A stretch of DNA of 64,000 bases. Source: Blastocatellia bacterium AA13 (GTDB taxonomy: Bacteria > Acidobacteriota > Blastocatellia > UBA7656). The notes beneath the pieces are model-generated. The model searched no databases, was not told the DNA's origin, and worked only from the letters and a program-made list of their open reading frames with translations. The position numbers were made by a program, and so were the translations under genes. The stretch is from assembly GCA_003222245.1 (NCBI GenBank), contig QHVH01000003.1, positions 239,830-303,829 of the forward strand, read 5' to 3'. Below, piece by piece: positions 8,937-17,022 of this stretch (the stretch's first letter is position 1; every line of letters begins with the position of its first letter).

Positions 8937-10220
8937 CTATTTGGTTTGCGCGCTGCTGCGAACCAATCGGCCCTCGTACATTGGAAAACTCTCGCACAAG
9001 CGGTTCACCCTCTCGCGCACGCTCTTCGCTGCGGACTCATTTTCGAAATCGGCGAGTGTCTCGCTTATCAAACCCGCGATCACCTTCATCTCCGGTTCCT
9101 TCATCCCGCGTGTAGTCAGAGCGGGCGACCCGATGCGAACTCCGGAGGCCTTCATAGGCGGTTGAGTATCAAACGGGATCGCGTTCTTGTTCACGGTGAC
9201 GCCGGCTCGTTCCAGCGCCTTTTCCGCCTGCGTGCCGGTGAGCCCTCTGACGAAGACATCCACGAGCATAACGTGGTTGTCGGTGCCGCCCGAGATGATC
9301 CGAAAACCTGCATTGCTGAGTTCCAGTGCGAGCACGCGGGCATTCCTGATTACCTGCTCTTGATAGGTTTTGAACTCCGGCTCAAGGGCTTCCTTGAAAC
9401 AAACCGCCTTTGCGGCGACGGCGTGCATCAGGGGTCCGCCCTGAACGGTGGGGAAGACCGCTCGATCGAGATCTTTTGCGAATTGCTCGCGACACATAAC
9501 CATTCCCGCACGCGGCCCTCGCAGGGTCTTGTGCGTTGTCGTAGTAACAAAGTCCATATGCGGAATCGGACTGGGATGAAGCCCCGCGGCTACGAGTCCC
9601 GCAATGTGGGCGATATCGGCCATCGAGAGAGCTCCGACATCGCGTGCGACGCGTCCTATTCGCTCGAAATCGATCACCCGTGAATACGCGGAAGCTCCGC
9701 ACAGAATCAACTTCGGCTTGTGCTCGTGAGCCAGCCGTTCGAGCTCTTCGTAGTCGATCGTCTCCGTCTCCTGAGTCACCCCGTATGGAACTATCTTGTA
9801 ACTGCGGCCCGAAAAATTGAGAGGATGACCATGAGTAAGATGGCCGCCGTGCGCGAGATTCATCCCGAGAATGGTGTCGCCGTAATTCAACACCGAAAGG
9901 TAGACCGCCATATTCGCCTGAGATCCCGAGTGCGGCTGGACATTCACGTGCTCGCACGCAAAGATCGCACGCGCTCTCGCGCGCGCAAGCTCCTCCGCCG
10001 CGTCTACAAACTCACAGCCGCCGTAGTACCTCTTTCCGGGATAGCCTTCGGCATATTTATTTGTGAGTACGGAACCCATTGCTTCAAGCACCGCTTCTGA
10101 GACGAAGTTTTCTGAAGCGATCATCTCGAGATTGTAGGCAAGGCGGCGTTCTTCTTTTGCGATTATCGCGGCTATGTCGGGATCGACTTGCGCCAGAGAG
10201 CGGTTCATCAAGCTAGTCAT
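8937..10220 (-). CDS. glyA: Serine hydroxymethyltransferase
   Basis: 427 residues, full family length. This PLP enzyme interconverts serine and glycine with transfer of a one-carbon unit to tetrahydrofolate in the cytoplasm. Signatures: [37 protein letters not shown], the PLP lysine at about residue 231 in [14 protein letters not shown], and [10 protein letters not shown] 10220 has AGAAGGAAC upstream. It leads a likely two-gene transcript with the DinG-type helicase. Confidence 0.98.
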   Translation of the reverse strand: MTSLMNRSLAQVDPDIAAIIAKEERRLAYNLEMIASENFVSEAVLEAMGSVLTNKYAEGYPGKRYYGGCEFVDAAEELARARARAIFACEHVNVQPHSGSQANMAVYLSVLNYGDTILGMNLAHGGHLTHGHPLNFSGRSYKIVPYGVTQETETIDYEELERLAHEHKPKLILCGASAYSRVIDFERIGRVARDVGALSMADIAHIAGLVAAGLHPSPIPHMDFVTTTTHKTLRGPRAGMVMCREQFAKDLDRAVFPTVQGGPLMHAVAAKAVCFKEALEPEFKTYQEQVIRNARVLALELSNAGFRIISGGTDNHVMLVDVFVRGLTGTQAEKALERAGVTVNKNAIPFDTQPPMKASGVRIGSPALTTRGMKEPEMKVIAGLISETLADFENESAAKSVRERVNRLCESFPMYEGRLVRSSAQTK

Positions 10221-10427
10221 CTATTGTTCCTTCTCTCGAAGTATGAATTGCCTCGGATTTGGTCCGCGATAATATAACAACTCGAAGTGAGGCATCACAA
10301 ACTGCGTTGGATCGGCATCAGTGAAGCCGAGCTTACAGTGCGATTTCATGGGATTCCAAGGCTGTCAGTGATCAGCGTTCGGGATTACAATTACTGACGT
10401 CGATCAGAGCGAGCAGCCTCGATGGAT

Positions 10428-11264
10428 CTACTGTATATAAGTTTGAAGGTTATCGCGCGAAACGGTTACCTGGGCGGCGAAATTAGGAGTGCCCGGCGGG
10501 AAGGTGGCTATTCGATTGTTGATGCTGAGCTTCAGCGTATTACGGTTTCCAATATTTAATCTGATCTGTTTCTCGGCAGGCGGGAGATCTTGCGAAAGGC
10601 CTGCTTTCAGCATCATAGCCGCGGATTTGTTATCGTCGATTTGATATCTGATCCAGCTATCGCCGGTGGTTGCTTCAACCTTGATGACTATTTTTCTGAC
10701 ATCATTCTGATCCGGTGATGCCGATATTGAAATCGGCGCTGCCTGTTCAGGCGCTCGCGCCGGACTCGAAGCGACAGGCTGAATCTTCGCGGTTGAAGGC
10801 GCCTTGACGGCTGTCTGGGTGCTTGTAGACGGCGAGGCGCTTCCCTCTCGGTTCAATCGCCTGAGCAAAGCCACCACCACAATCGATATGACGACGAGCG
10901 CGCTCGCTGCTACGGCGATTGTTAGCCAACGCGCGCGCGCGGTGGGCCGTTCACTGGGATTAGTGATCGAAGAAACAAGCTCAGGCCTGGAGGGCGAAGC
11001 AGGTTGTGTTTCAGCAGACTCTTCAGGAGGAGGAGCGATCTGTTGATGATAGAGACTGACGGCTTCTTCTTCGTTCATTCCGATCTGCTTTGCGTAGGCG
11101 CGGATAAATGAACGAGTAAATAATCCTCCCGGCAGGACTGAAAAATTGTCTTCGTCTATTGCTTTTAGGAAACGGGTACCGATACGGGTAGCGTCGGATA
11201 TGTGAGCAAGCGTAATGCCTTGCTCCTCTCGGCGGTGTTTGAGTTCGGATCCAAGTGTCGGCAT
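10428..11264 (-). CDS. RodZ-like HTH/transmembrane protein
   Basis: 278 residues. An N-terminal Xre-type helix-turn-helix of the HTH_25 kind (LGSELKHRREEQGITLAHIS, residues 4-75) is followed by a Pro/Ser-rich linker, one membrane helix at about 113-134, another linker, and a C-terminal DUF4115-like beta domain (WIRYQIDD, LPPAEKQIRLNIGN). This order matches RodZ, which couples MreB filaments to the cell wall machinery. No mreB is nearby, so the cell-shape role is inferred from architecture only. Confidence 0.85.
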   Translation of the reverse strand: MPTLGSELKHRREEQGITLAHISDATRIGTRFLKAIDEDNFSVLPGGLFTRSFIRAYAKQIGMNEEEAVSLYHQQIAPPPEESAETQPASPSRPELVSSITNPSERPTARARWLTIAVAASALVVISIVVVALLRRLNREGSASPSTSTQTAVKAPSTAKIQPVASSPARAPEQAAPISISASPDQNDVRKIVIKVEATTGDSWIRYQIDDNKSAAMMLKAGLSQDLPPAEKQIRLNIGNRNTLKLSINNRIATFPPGTPNFAAQVTVSRDNLQTYIQ

Positions 11265-11354
11265 GTCAGCCGAACAACCTCACTTTTGTAATTTCATTTC
11301 GGGGGGTAAATGAGACAACCATAATAAGTAGGGGCCATTGCGGTGTCAAGTCAT

Positions 11355-11407
11355 TTGTCTTTGGCACTTGTCCTTGACCATTGTCCTGGGTTCCTTGTCC
11401 TTGTATC
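11355..11407. repeat. Four short tandem repeats with 13-14 base period
   Basis: Units beginning TTGTC start at 11355, 11368, 11381 and 11395; the rough consensus is TTGTCCTTGACCA. They are imperfect. They could be iteron-like protein sites or simple slippage products. Confidence 0.55.
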
Positions 11408-11577
11408 GGTTTCTCATATCGATACTCGCTTCCATTTCCACCCCTCCGAATGCCGCTCACTCGAATCCCCACGTGATCGTTTCCCATTAGCCGCGCACTC
11501 AGCCCTGTTCCGTCTAACCTGACCCCTTCCCTGTCCCCTGTTTCCTTTGCTTGACATCTATTCCTTCCCTTATTAGC

Positions 11578-11590
11578 TTAACGCTGTTAA
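11578..11590. promoter_or_regulatory. Putative TetR operator, copy 1
   Basis: TTAAC-GCT-GTTAA, a perfect palindrome with 5-base arms, lies 21 bases after a TTGACA box and 34 bases before the tetR ATG. The same palindrome, on the opposite strand orientation of its spacer, recurs at 12269-12281. The placement suggests autorepression. Confidence 0.6.
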
Positions 11591-11624
11591 TTTGACCTCC
11601 GGCTGTATCGTAAGCAATCGCAAG

Positions 11625-12230
11625 ATGGGTTCGAAACAGAGACGCGAACGAGAGAAGGAAAGTCTGCGCCGCGAAATACTCGACGCGGCCAGAGATCTCT
11701 TTGTCAAAGAAGGATACGAAAATGTGTCGATGCGGCGCATAGCTGAAAAGATAGATTACTCGCCTACCACTATCTATCTTTACTTCGAGGATAAAGGCGA
11801 TCTCCTTTTTCAGGTATCCGAAGAGACCTTTTCAAAGCTCGCAAGCAAATCCGAATCTCTTCTTGCCGAGATGATCGATCCTGTAGTCACCCTCAAGAAG
11901 ATTGAACGGGCCTACGTCGACTTCGGCCTCAAGTATCCGAATCATTACAAGGTCACCTTCATCAATCGTCCCGAGCTTCGCGATATGTCGAAGTATTATG
12001 AGAAATCGATGGGACAAAAGGCGTTCAATCTGCTCCAGCAGTGTGTAGCCGAATGCGTTCGACGCAAAAAGTTTCGACGTGTCGACGTCGAGGCGGCGAG
12101 CCAGGCGCTGTGGGCAAGCGTTCACGGGATAACCGCGTTACTCATCACACATCCGAAGTTTCCATGGACCGATAAAAACAAACTCATCGATCTCGTAATC
12201 GACACCATGATAGACGGATTCAAACCGTAG
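11625..12230 (+). CDS. TetR family transcriptional regulator
   Basis: 201 residues from ATG 11625; a TTG 33 bases upstream (11592) is also in frame but lies just beside the operator. The N-terminal HTH is typical of TetR: ILDAARDLFVKEGYENVSMRRIAEKI, then SPTTIYLYFEDKGDLL (residues about 17-65). The helical C-terminal ligand domain resembles those of fatty-acid-type regulators (TetR_C_33-like) but the ligand cannot be told. Identical palindromes flank the gene, before it and before the next gene, so it probably controls itself and the small secreted protein at 12466. Confidence 0.93.
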   Translation: MGSKQRREREKESLRREILDAARDLFVKEGYENVSMRRIAEKIDYSPTTIYLYFEDKGDLLFQVSEETFSKLASKSESLLAEMIDPVVTLKKIERAYVDFGLKYPNHYKVTFINRPELRDMSKYYEKSMGQKAFNLLQQCVAECVRRKKFRRVDVEAASQALWASVHGITALLITHPKFPWTDKNKLIDLVIDTMIDGFKP

Positions 12231-12268
12231 GAATAATTTCGTTCAAACAATTTTTTTTGGGAACTTGC

Positions 12269-12281
12269 TTAACAGCGTTAA
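12269..12281. promoter_or_regulatory. Putative TetR operator, copy 2
   Basis: TTAAC-AGC-GTTAA is the exact reverse complement of the palindrome at 11578-11590, with the same GC dinucleotide in front (GCTTAAC). A TTGACG box follows at 12286-12291 and a degenerate further copy (TTAAGC at 12296, AGCGTTAA at 12310-12317) lies downstream. It sits about 185 bases before the start of the small secreted protein gene. Confidence 0.6.
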
Positions 12282-12465
12282 CGTATTGACGGATGTTAAG
12301 CAAATGAAGAGCGTTAATGCAATACAGAGCGAGACGTTAGCCCATTACAAGAATCGCGGAGGGTTCGGCCTTAAAGGCGACCTAGCAAAATCTGAGCCGG
12401 CGACGGGCCGGTAATGAGCACAGGATAAATCGAGCACAGGGCACAAACGAAAAAGGAGAGATGGA

Positions 12466-12822
12466 ATGACTCGAAATCGTCTTACTTCAGTGATCATCGC
12501 GTTGGTGGTAGTGATTGGATCGGCGGCGGCGCTCGTGAACGCGCAAAACATCTCGCGCACTATTACTCTCAACCGGGACGCGAAAATCGGCGGGCAGATA
12601 TTGCCGAAGGGCGAGTACTCAATAAAGTTTGTCGATGGAAAAGAAGGACAGCTCTCTGTTGTCCGTAACGGACGCGAAGTTGCCAAGGCAAATTATCGTC
12701 TCAATAAGATGGATCGGCCGGCTTCGGATACGGTTTTGATCCTCAACGCCGCGGCCGACGGCTCCTTCCAGGTAAGCAAGATGGAGTTCAAGGGACTCAT
12801 AAATACCCTCATAATAGAATAA
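12466..12822 (+). CDS. Small secreted protein, probable TetR target
   Basis: 118 residues; AAGGAG (12452-12457) is 8 bases before the ATG. A signal peptide (LTSVIIALVVVIGSAAALVNA, residues 6-26) is followed by about 90 residues rich in beta-type sequence with Lys/Gly turns (IGGQILPKGEYSIKFVDG). Similar short exported proteins are common in Acidobacteriota but have no known role. It lies downstream of the second TetR palindrome and ends at a strong terminator, forming a unit with tetR. Confidence 0.85.
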   Translation: MTRNRLTSVIIALVVVIGSAAALVNAQNISRTITLNRDAKIGGQILPKGEYSIKFVDGKEGQLSVVRNGREVAKANYRLNKMDRPASDTVLILNAAADGSFQVSKMEFKGLINTLIIE

Positions 12823-12854
12823 TCCGAAGAGCGGATTGCCAAGCTAGAGTGAAT

Positions 12855-12899
12855 GCCACAAGAGACGAACCTGTTCTCCCGTCTCTTGTGGCTTTTTTT
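12855..12899 (+). terminator. Rho-independent terminator
   Basis: A perfect 13-bp stem (12855-12867 with 12880-12892) and 12-base loop is followed by seven T (12893-12899). It lies 33 bases after the stop of the small secreted protein. Confidence 0.93.
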
Positions 12900-12939
12900 A
12901 TCATCACGTTTTTCCACCCTCCGATTACGTCGAAGCGGG

Positions 12940-14799
12940 CTACTTCTCCGCCAGCCAGGACCTGAATATCGTCTTTTGAAGATCACCCGCGCCATCCTTT
13001 GACTTTATCGAATAGGACAAAGGCTCCTGTTGAGACACGTTGACCGTGAAACTCTTCAGGCGGTCTCTTCGCATCACAGCGACTGTAATAGTCGAGCCGG
13101 GCTTCTTTTCATTGAACCTGCTCGCAAACGTCGCTGGATCGATCCTGTCGCCGTCCATCGATACGAGAATATCGCCAACGTCGAGGCCGGCTTCTTCAGC
13201 AGGCGAGCCGGGCGCGATGTTCGTTACAGCGATTTGGCCGTCCCGAACAAGCTGCTGAGGCGCGGCAAAGAAGCCAGCCGCTGGAAGCGTAGTCCCGGTA
13301 GTGATGCCGATATACGCTCGAGGCTTCCCTTTCTTCTGCTCCAGCATCAGGCCGGCATGATCAAGGAAGTCGTTCCACGGAATCTCCTCGACGCCCGATA
13401 CATACTTCTTAAAGAAATCGCCAAAATCGAAGTTCGAAGGGGCCGCCTCTCGAGTTATGGTCTCAACGGCGGCGCGAAATCCGTGAACCTCTTCGAAGCC
13501 GGGCTTGGGCAAGCCGTTGTTCTTTAGCAGATACAAAAACACGTGGGTGAGCGATCGCTGATTCGAAGTTCGATAGCGTATTTCGAGATCCAGAAGGTTA
13601 CCGATCAATTCACCTTTGTTGTAGTAGTCGATCGAATTGTTGGTCGCATTGTCACCGCGGTTCCAGGTGTCCCAGCTCGAAAGCTCCACGCTCATGATTT
13701 TGTGTCCAGGGGCGGACTGAAGCTTTTCTATCTCGCGGTTCAACTCATCGTAATAATCCTGGAGCGACCAGACGCCGCTGCGTTTGAGTCCGACCGCCGC
13801 CCAGTAGCTGGTCATTCCTTCGGACACATAAAGATTTCTCGTGTTCTGCTCGTGCGAGTAGTCGAAGGGACCGAGTATAGCGGGGCGAATTCGTTTGACG
13901 TTGAAGAGGTGATAGAACTCGTGAGCCACGACAAACATAAACCGCAGATAAGCGGATTGAGGATCGTGCGTGTTGTAGGCGGAAAACGATATGTCGGTCG
14001 AGTTCAGGTGTTCCAGTCCGCCCGAACCCTGTCCCGGCCGCGATCTCAGAAAGAAGACATACTTCTCATAAGGCGCTCCGCCCATCATATCGAGCAGATA
14101 AGTGACGACTTTTTTCGTATCGTCGGTGATCTTCTGTTTGTCGAAGTTCCCCTTACCTATGAATACGCAGTAGTGCGGAATGCCGTGATAGTCGAATTGA
14201 GTCTGCTCCCAATTGGAGCCTATCAAAATTGAAGAATCTATAAAGGTATCGTAATCGGGCGCGACGTAGGTGTTCGGAGCGGAGCCCGGCTCCATTCCGG
14301 TTTGAACGCGCCACTCCGCCGGAGCCTCGAGTTTTACTGAAATCGGCCCTTCCATCGGATAGGGTTTCTTGCCGATCACGTACATGAAGACATTGGGGCT
14401 TGTGATATAGCACATCTCGTCGTTATAGCTTCGATAATAGAGCTTGTACCGCGCGGTAGTAGCCTGTCCGGCCTGACGGTGAATTCTCCAGGTTTGTTTA
14501 TCGACCTTTTCGAATTTGAGAGATGCCCCGGTTTCGTCATTCGCGGAGAATTCCTGCACGTTCCGCCACCCGTTATGAATGTTGTAAGACCCGGGCGACC
14601 ACGCCGGCATTGCAACGTCGATCGACGGCGCCGTGCTGTTTACTCGAACCTCGACGTGGAGAAAATGAGTATTTGGCGATTTGTCGAGCGTAACCCGATA
14701 ACTGACACCCGCGGATTGGGCGGCGGCCGCGATTTGAATCGTGAGGATGACCGCGGCAGCAAGCCACAGTCTTATGCAATGAACAGGTCGTAGTTTCAT
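12940..14799 (-). CDS. Secreted M61 family aminopeptidase with PDZ domain
   Basis: 619 residues from ATG 14799, which has AAAGGA upstream and opens a signal peptide (LWLAAAVILTIQIAAAAQS); the frame stays open a further 60 codons upstream without protein-like sequence. The zinc site is VAHEFYHLFN (HExxH at about 293-297) with the third ligand in VSEGMTSYWA (Glu at about 327), as in glycyl aminopeptidases (M61). A C-terminal PDZ domain (ITNIAPGSPAEEAGLDVGD) may bind peptide ends. It acts outside the cytoplasm, cleaving N-terminal Gly/Ala. It follows the [2Fe-2S] gene by 34 bases. Confidence 0.93.
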   Translation of the reverse strand: MKLRPVHCIRLWLAAAVILTIQIAAAAQSAGVSYRVTLDKSPNTHFLHVEVRVNSTAPSIDVAMPAWSPGSYNIHNGWRNVQEFSANDETGASLKFEKVDKQTWRIHRQAGQATTARYKLYYRSYNDEMCYITSPNVFMYVIGKKPYPMEGPISVKLEAPAEWRVQTGMEPGSAPNTYVAPDYDTFIDSSILIGSNWEQTQFDYHGIPHYCVFIGKGNFDKQKITDDTKKVVTYLLDMMGGAPYEKYVFFLRSRPGQGSGGLEHLNSTDISFSAYNTHDPQSAYLRFMFVVAHEFYHLFNVKRIRPAILGPFDYSHEQNTRNLYVSEGMTSYWAAVGLKRSGVWSLQDYYDELNREIEKLQSAPGHKIMSVELSSWDTWNRGDNATNNSIDYYNKGELIGNLLDLEIRYRTSNQRSLTHVFLYLLKNNGLPKPGFEEVHGFRAAVETITREAAPSNFDFGDFFKKYVSGVEEIPWNDFLDHAGLMLEQKKGKPRAYIGITTGTTLPAAGFFAAPQQLVRDGQIAVTNIAPGSPAEEAGLDVGDILVSMDGDRIDPATFASRFNEKKPGSTITVAVMRRDRLKSFTVNVSQQEPLSYSIKSKDGAGDLQKTIFRSWLAEK

Positions 14800-14833
14800 C
14801 GGAGTCCTTTTACTGGAGGCTGAGCGAAGCGGG

Positions 14834-15367
14834 TCAAACCTCGAAGCCGTAGATGCTTTCAGTTGCCGGCTCGACGGCCTCTCCGCGCATTCTCGCCGCC
14901 GCCAGCTCAACAGCTTCATAAATCTTGATGTAGCCGGTGCACCGGCAGAGATTTCCGGAGAGCGCTTCTCTAATCTCATCTCGGTTGGGCGAAGGATTTA
15001 CTTCCAGCAGTTCCTTTGCAACCAGTAGAAATGCCGGACTGCAATATCCGCATTGAGCCGCTCCTAAATCCGCGAATGCGTCCTGCAGGGGATGCAGGCC
15101 CGCCGCCGTCGCCATCCCTTCGATGGTAGTGACTTCGCGGCCTTCAGCCTCGAGTCCGAGTACAAGACATGAAAGAACCGGCAATCCGTCGACGAGCACC
15201 GCACAAGTGCCGCATTCTCCCAGCTCGCAGCCGTGTTTCGTTCCGGTCAACGCGAGATCTTCTCGCAAGACTTCGAGCAGAGTCTTGTGAGGCGCGAAGG
15301 CGACCTCGATGGTTTCGCCGTTGATTCGAAGTTCTACGAGGCTCTTTTGAGATTTCTTTGATGTCAT
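14834..15367 (-). CDS. Orphan [2Fe-2S] small subunit of a xanthine/CO dehydrogenase-family oxidoreductase
   Basis: 177 residues from ATG 15367; the frame extends to an ATG at 15415, but that codon overlaps a TATAAT box, so the shorter start is preferred. All eight cluster Cys are present: C47, C52, C55, C67 (plant-ferredoxin type cluster) and C106, C109, C141, C143 (the helical second cluster; CGYCSP and LCRCTGY). Such subunits pass electrons from a molybdopterin large subunit. No large or FAD subunit is adjacent, so the partner must be elsewhere. Neighbours are an M61 peptidase and a thioredoxin-like gene. Confidence 0.92.
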   Translation of the reverse strand: MTSKKSQKSLVELRINGETIEVAFAPHKTLLEVLREDLALTGTKHGCELGECGTCAVLVDGLPVLSCLVLGLEAEGREVTTIEGMATAAGLHPLQDAFADLGAAQCGYCSPAFLLVAKELLEVNPSPNRDEIREALSGNLCRCTGYIKIYEAVELAAARMRGEAVEPATESIYGFEV

Positions 15368-15413
15368 TGTCGATCCATCTAAGGCGTGGAATATTGCCGC
15401 TACGCGGAGACGC

Positions 15414-15442
15414 ATTATAGCAGAGGAGCAGGAAGCGGCTAA
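15414..15442 (-). promoter_or_regulatory. Extended -10 promoter for the [2Fe-2S] gene
   Basis: On the minus strand a perfect TATAAT (15414-15419) is preceded by TGC, giving an extended -10 (TGCTATAAT). TTAGCC (15437-15442) lies 17 bases upstream as a weak -35. Transcription would start some 40 bases before ATG 15367. Confidence 0.5.
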
Positions 15443-15573
15443 TGCTCCCGCCGATCTCTAAAATGAAGAGGAGGGCGGTCCGACGGCAACCGCCCTCCTG
15501 ATACAGGTTCAGATTCGCGAGAGAGAATACAACAGAGCACAAGCGCCCAGATTTCTGATGGGCCGCTCCGAGA

Positions 15574-16746
15574 TCAGTTCTTCTTCTCGTCGGATTTTTT
15601 CACTTCATTAGGCAGCGTGCGCGGCGTGTAGTACGGCTTGCCGTTGAGCTTCTTCACCTCTTGCCCGAAAGTCGTGCCGTAGTCCTTCTCAGCGCTCGAC
15701 AGAGCCCATGCCTGCCGCTTGTAGTTCCAGCTTTCGGGATTCAGCCTTTGGGCTTCTTTGAAATGAGGGATCGCATCCCGTCCCCTGCCCGTGGCATACA
15801 GATACTCGCCCAACGCGAATTCGGCCGCCGCAAGCGAATGATCCGGATTCTGCGGCTTCAGACGCGCTCGCATTTCGCCTTCGGAGATTGCGAAAGTGCT
15901 CTTGTCGCCTTTATCGACCCAGTCGCGAATCGCCTCCAGATACGGAGCGGCGTCCACGCCGTGCATTCCCTTGAAGCGGTTGTCGACGTAAGCCACTTCG
16001 TTAGGCCGTACTATTCTGCCCTGCTCGTTTATCCACACACCTGTCGGCACATTCACCATGTCGTAAAGCCGTGTAACCAGGTGCTGGTCGTCGATCAGGA
16101 CGGTGTATTCGGGTTTGGCGGTAGTGATGGCAGGCCCGGCGTCCTTGACGCCGCCGGTGTCTTCGGCAATCGAGATAATTTCAAAGTTCTTGCTCTTGAG
16201 CTCGCTGTATAGCTTTTGCCATCCTGGCAAATCAAAACGGCAGCCTCACCAGGAAGCCCACGTGACCAACAGCACTTTCTTGCCTCGAAAATCGGAGAGC
16301 GAGTGCTTCTTGCCGTTGATGTCCGGCAGCGTGAATTCGGGCGCTTCAAGAGATGTCAAGAAAGCGTTCTGTTGTTCGGGCCGCGGACCGAAATACCAGA
16401 CGGAATTCTGTTCGTCGAATGTCGTCGGTTGTTTTATAAGCTTCGCGAACTCACTCAGGTTGAACCAGGTGACCTTCCCCTTTTTCATTACAAACTGTGA
16501 TTTCCTGTCTTTCGGAAGCGGGAAGCACGATTCGTCTCGGCAAACTCCCTGAGGCTTAACGACAAATTTAGTTGCGCGGGTGAGGTCCTTCAGAGTCACC
16601 CAGAGATCGCTTGACGGCTCGCTCGATGCGGCCAACTCGGTGGCGACACCCTCATAAATCACGGTGCGGGCGCCGCCCGTTCGCGCTAGAGAAGCGGTTG
16701 CGCCGATCAGGCATAAGACGGCGGCCATGGCCGACGTTCTCAACAT
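15574..16746 (-). CDS. Secreted thioredoxin-fold protein with in-frame TGA (probable selenocysteine) and TPR-like tail
   Basis: Read through one TGA (16246-16248) this is a single 390-residue frame; both halves are in the same phase. ATG 16746 has AGGAGG 8 bases upstream (ATG 16752 is only 2 bases away from it). Order: signal peptide (1-22), an N-terminal domain with a CRDESC motif, then a redoxin fold (FTLPDINGKKHSL, FRGKKVLLVTWASW, residue 167 = TGA, GCRFDLPGW, NVPTGVWINEQG with the cis-Pro loop), then a short TPR-like helical region and a charged tail. The TGA stands exactly where the first active-site Cys belongs, giving a U-G-C centre. A SECIS-like hairpin follows at once. A nonsense mutation is the alternative, but coding quality is even on both sides. 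Confidence 0.8.
16212..16248 (-). promoter_or_regulatory. Candidate bacterial SECIS element
   Basis: Downstream of the TGA, the mRNA can form a 7-bp stem (16225-16231 with 16215-16221) closed by the loop GGA (16222-16224). The loop begins 21 bases after the TGA and starts with GG. A 3-bp lower stem (16242-16244 with 16212-16214) joins across an internal loop next to the TGA. Spacing and loop G agree with the known rules for bacterial SECIS elements, which recruit SelB. Confidence 0.6.
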
Positions 16747-16752
16747 ATCCAT

Positions 16753-17022
16753 CTCCTCCTCTCATTGTGATAAAAGCAGCCTGAAGCGGAAAGCTGCCAC
16801 TGGGGCTGATCAAAACCGCGATCATATCATAGAGACGAATCGCTTGATAAAGGACTCGAGGGCTAAAATAGGCGTTTCCTTGCCGCATCAAGAAAACGTT
16901 AACGATGTTCTGATCAATAGCCAATCCTTGACGGCTCATTTAGCCGATGATAAGTTCGGCCCTGCGCTCCGAAAAGCGCGCCTCATCACAAACTCAGAGA
17001 TAAAAGAGAGGCCCTAAAGCCC
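16753..17022. other. Divergent intergenic region
   Basis: 270 bases between the probable selenoprotein gene (minus) and the VPS10-like gene (plus). It must contain both promoters, but I find no strong -35/-10 pair. A modest AGAGAGG ribosome binding site lies before 17023. Confidence 0.35.

Larger units (their letters stand above)
11265..11624. promoter_or_regulatory. Divergent intergenic region with tandem repeats and tetR promoter
   Basis: This region separates the RodZ-like gene (minus) from tetR (plus). It contains four 13-14 base tandem units (11355-11407), and a plus-strand promoter candidate: perfect TTGACA at 11551-11556, a weak -10 (TATTAG 11571-11576 or TTAGCT 11573-11578), and the palindrome TTAAC-GCT-GTTAA at 11578-11590 overlapping the expected start of transcription. 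Confidence 0.5.

Noticed and set aside
11266..11487. 73-codon minus-strand open frame upstream of the RodZ-like gene
   Set aside because: It is a translation of the tandem repeat (GQGTQDNGQGQ) and has no protein-like features.
15574..16230. Independent gene starting at TTG 16230 after the TGA
   Set aside because: No ribosome binding site, starts in the middle of a thioredoxin fold, and is in phase with the upstream frame; readthrough of the TGA is the simpler account.
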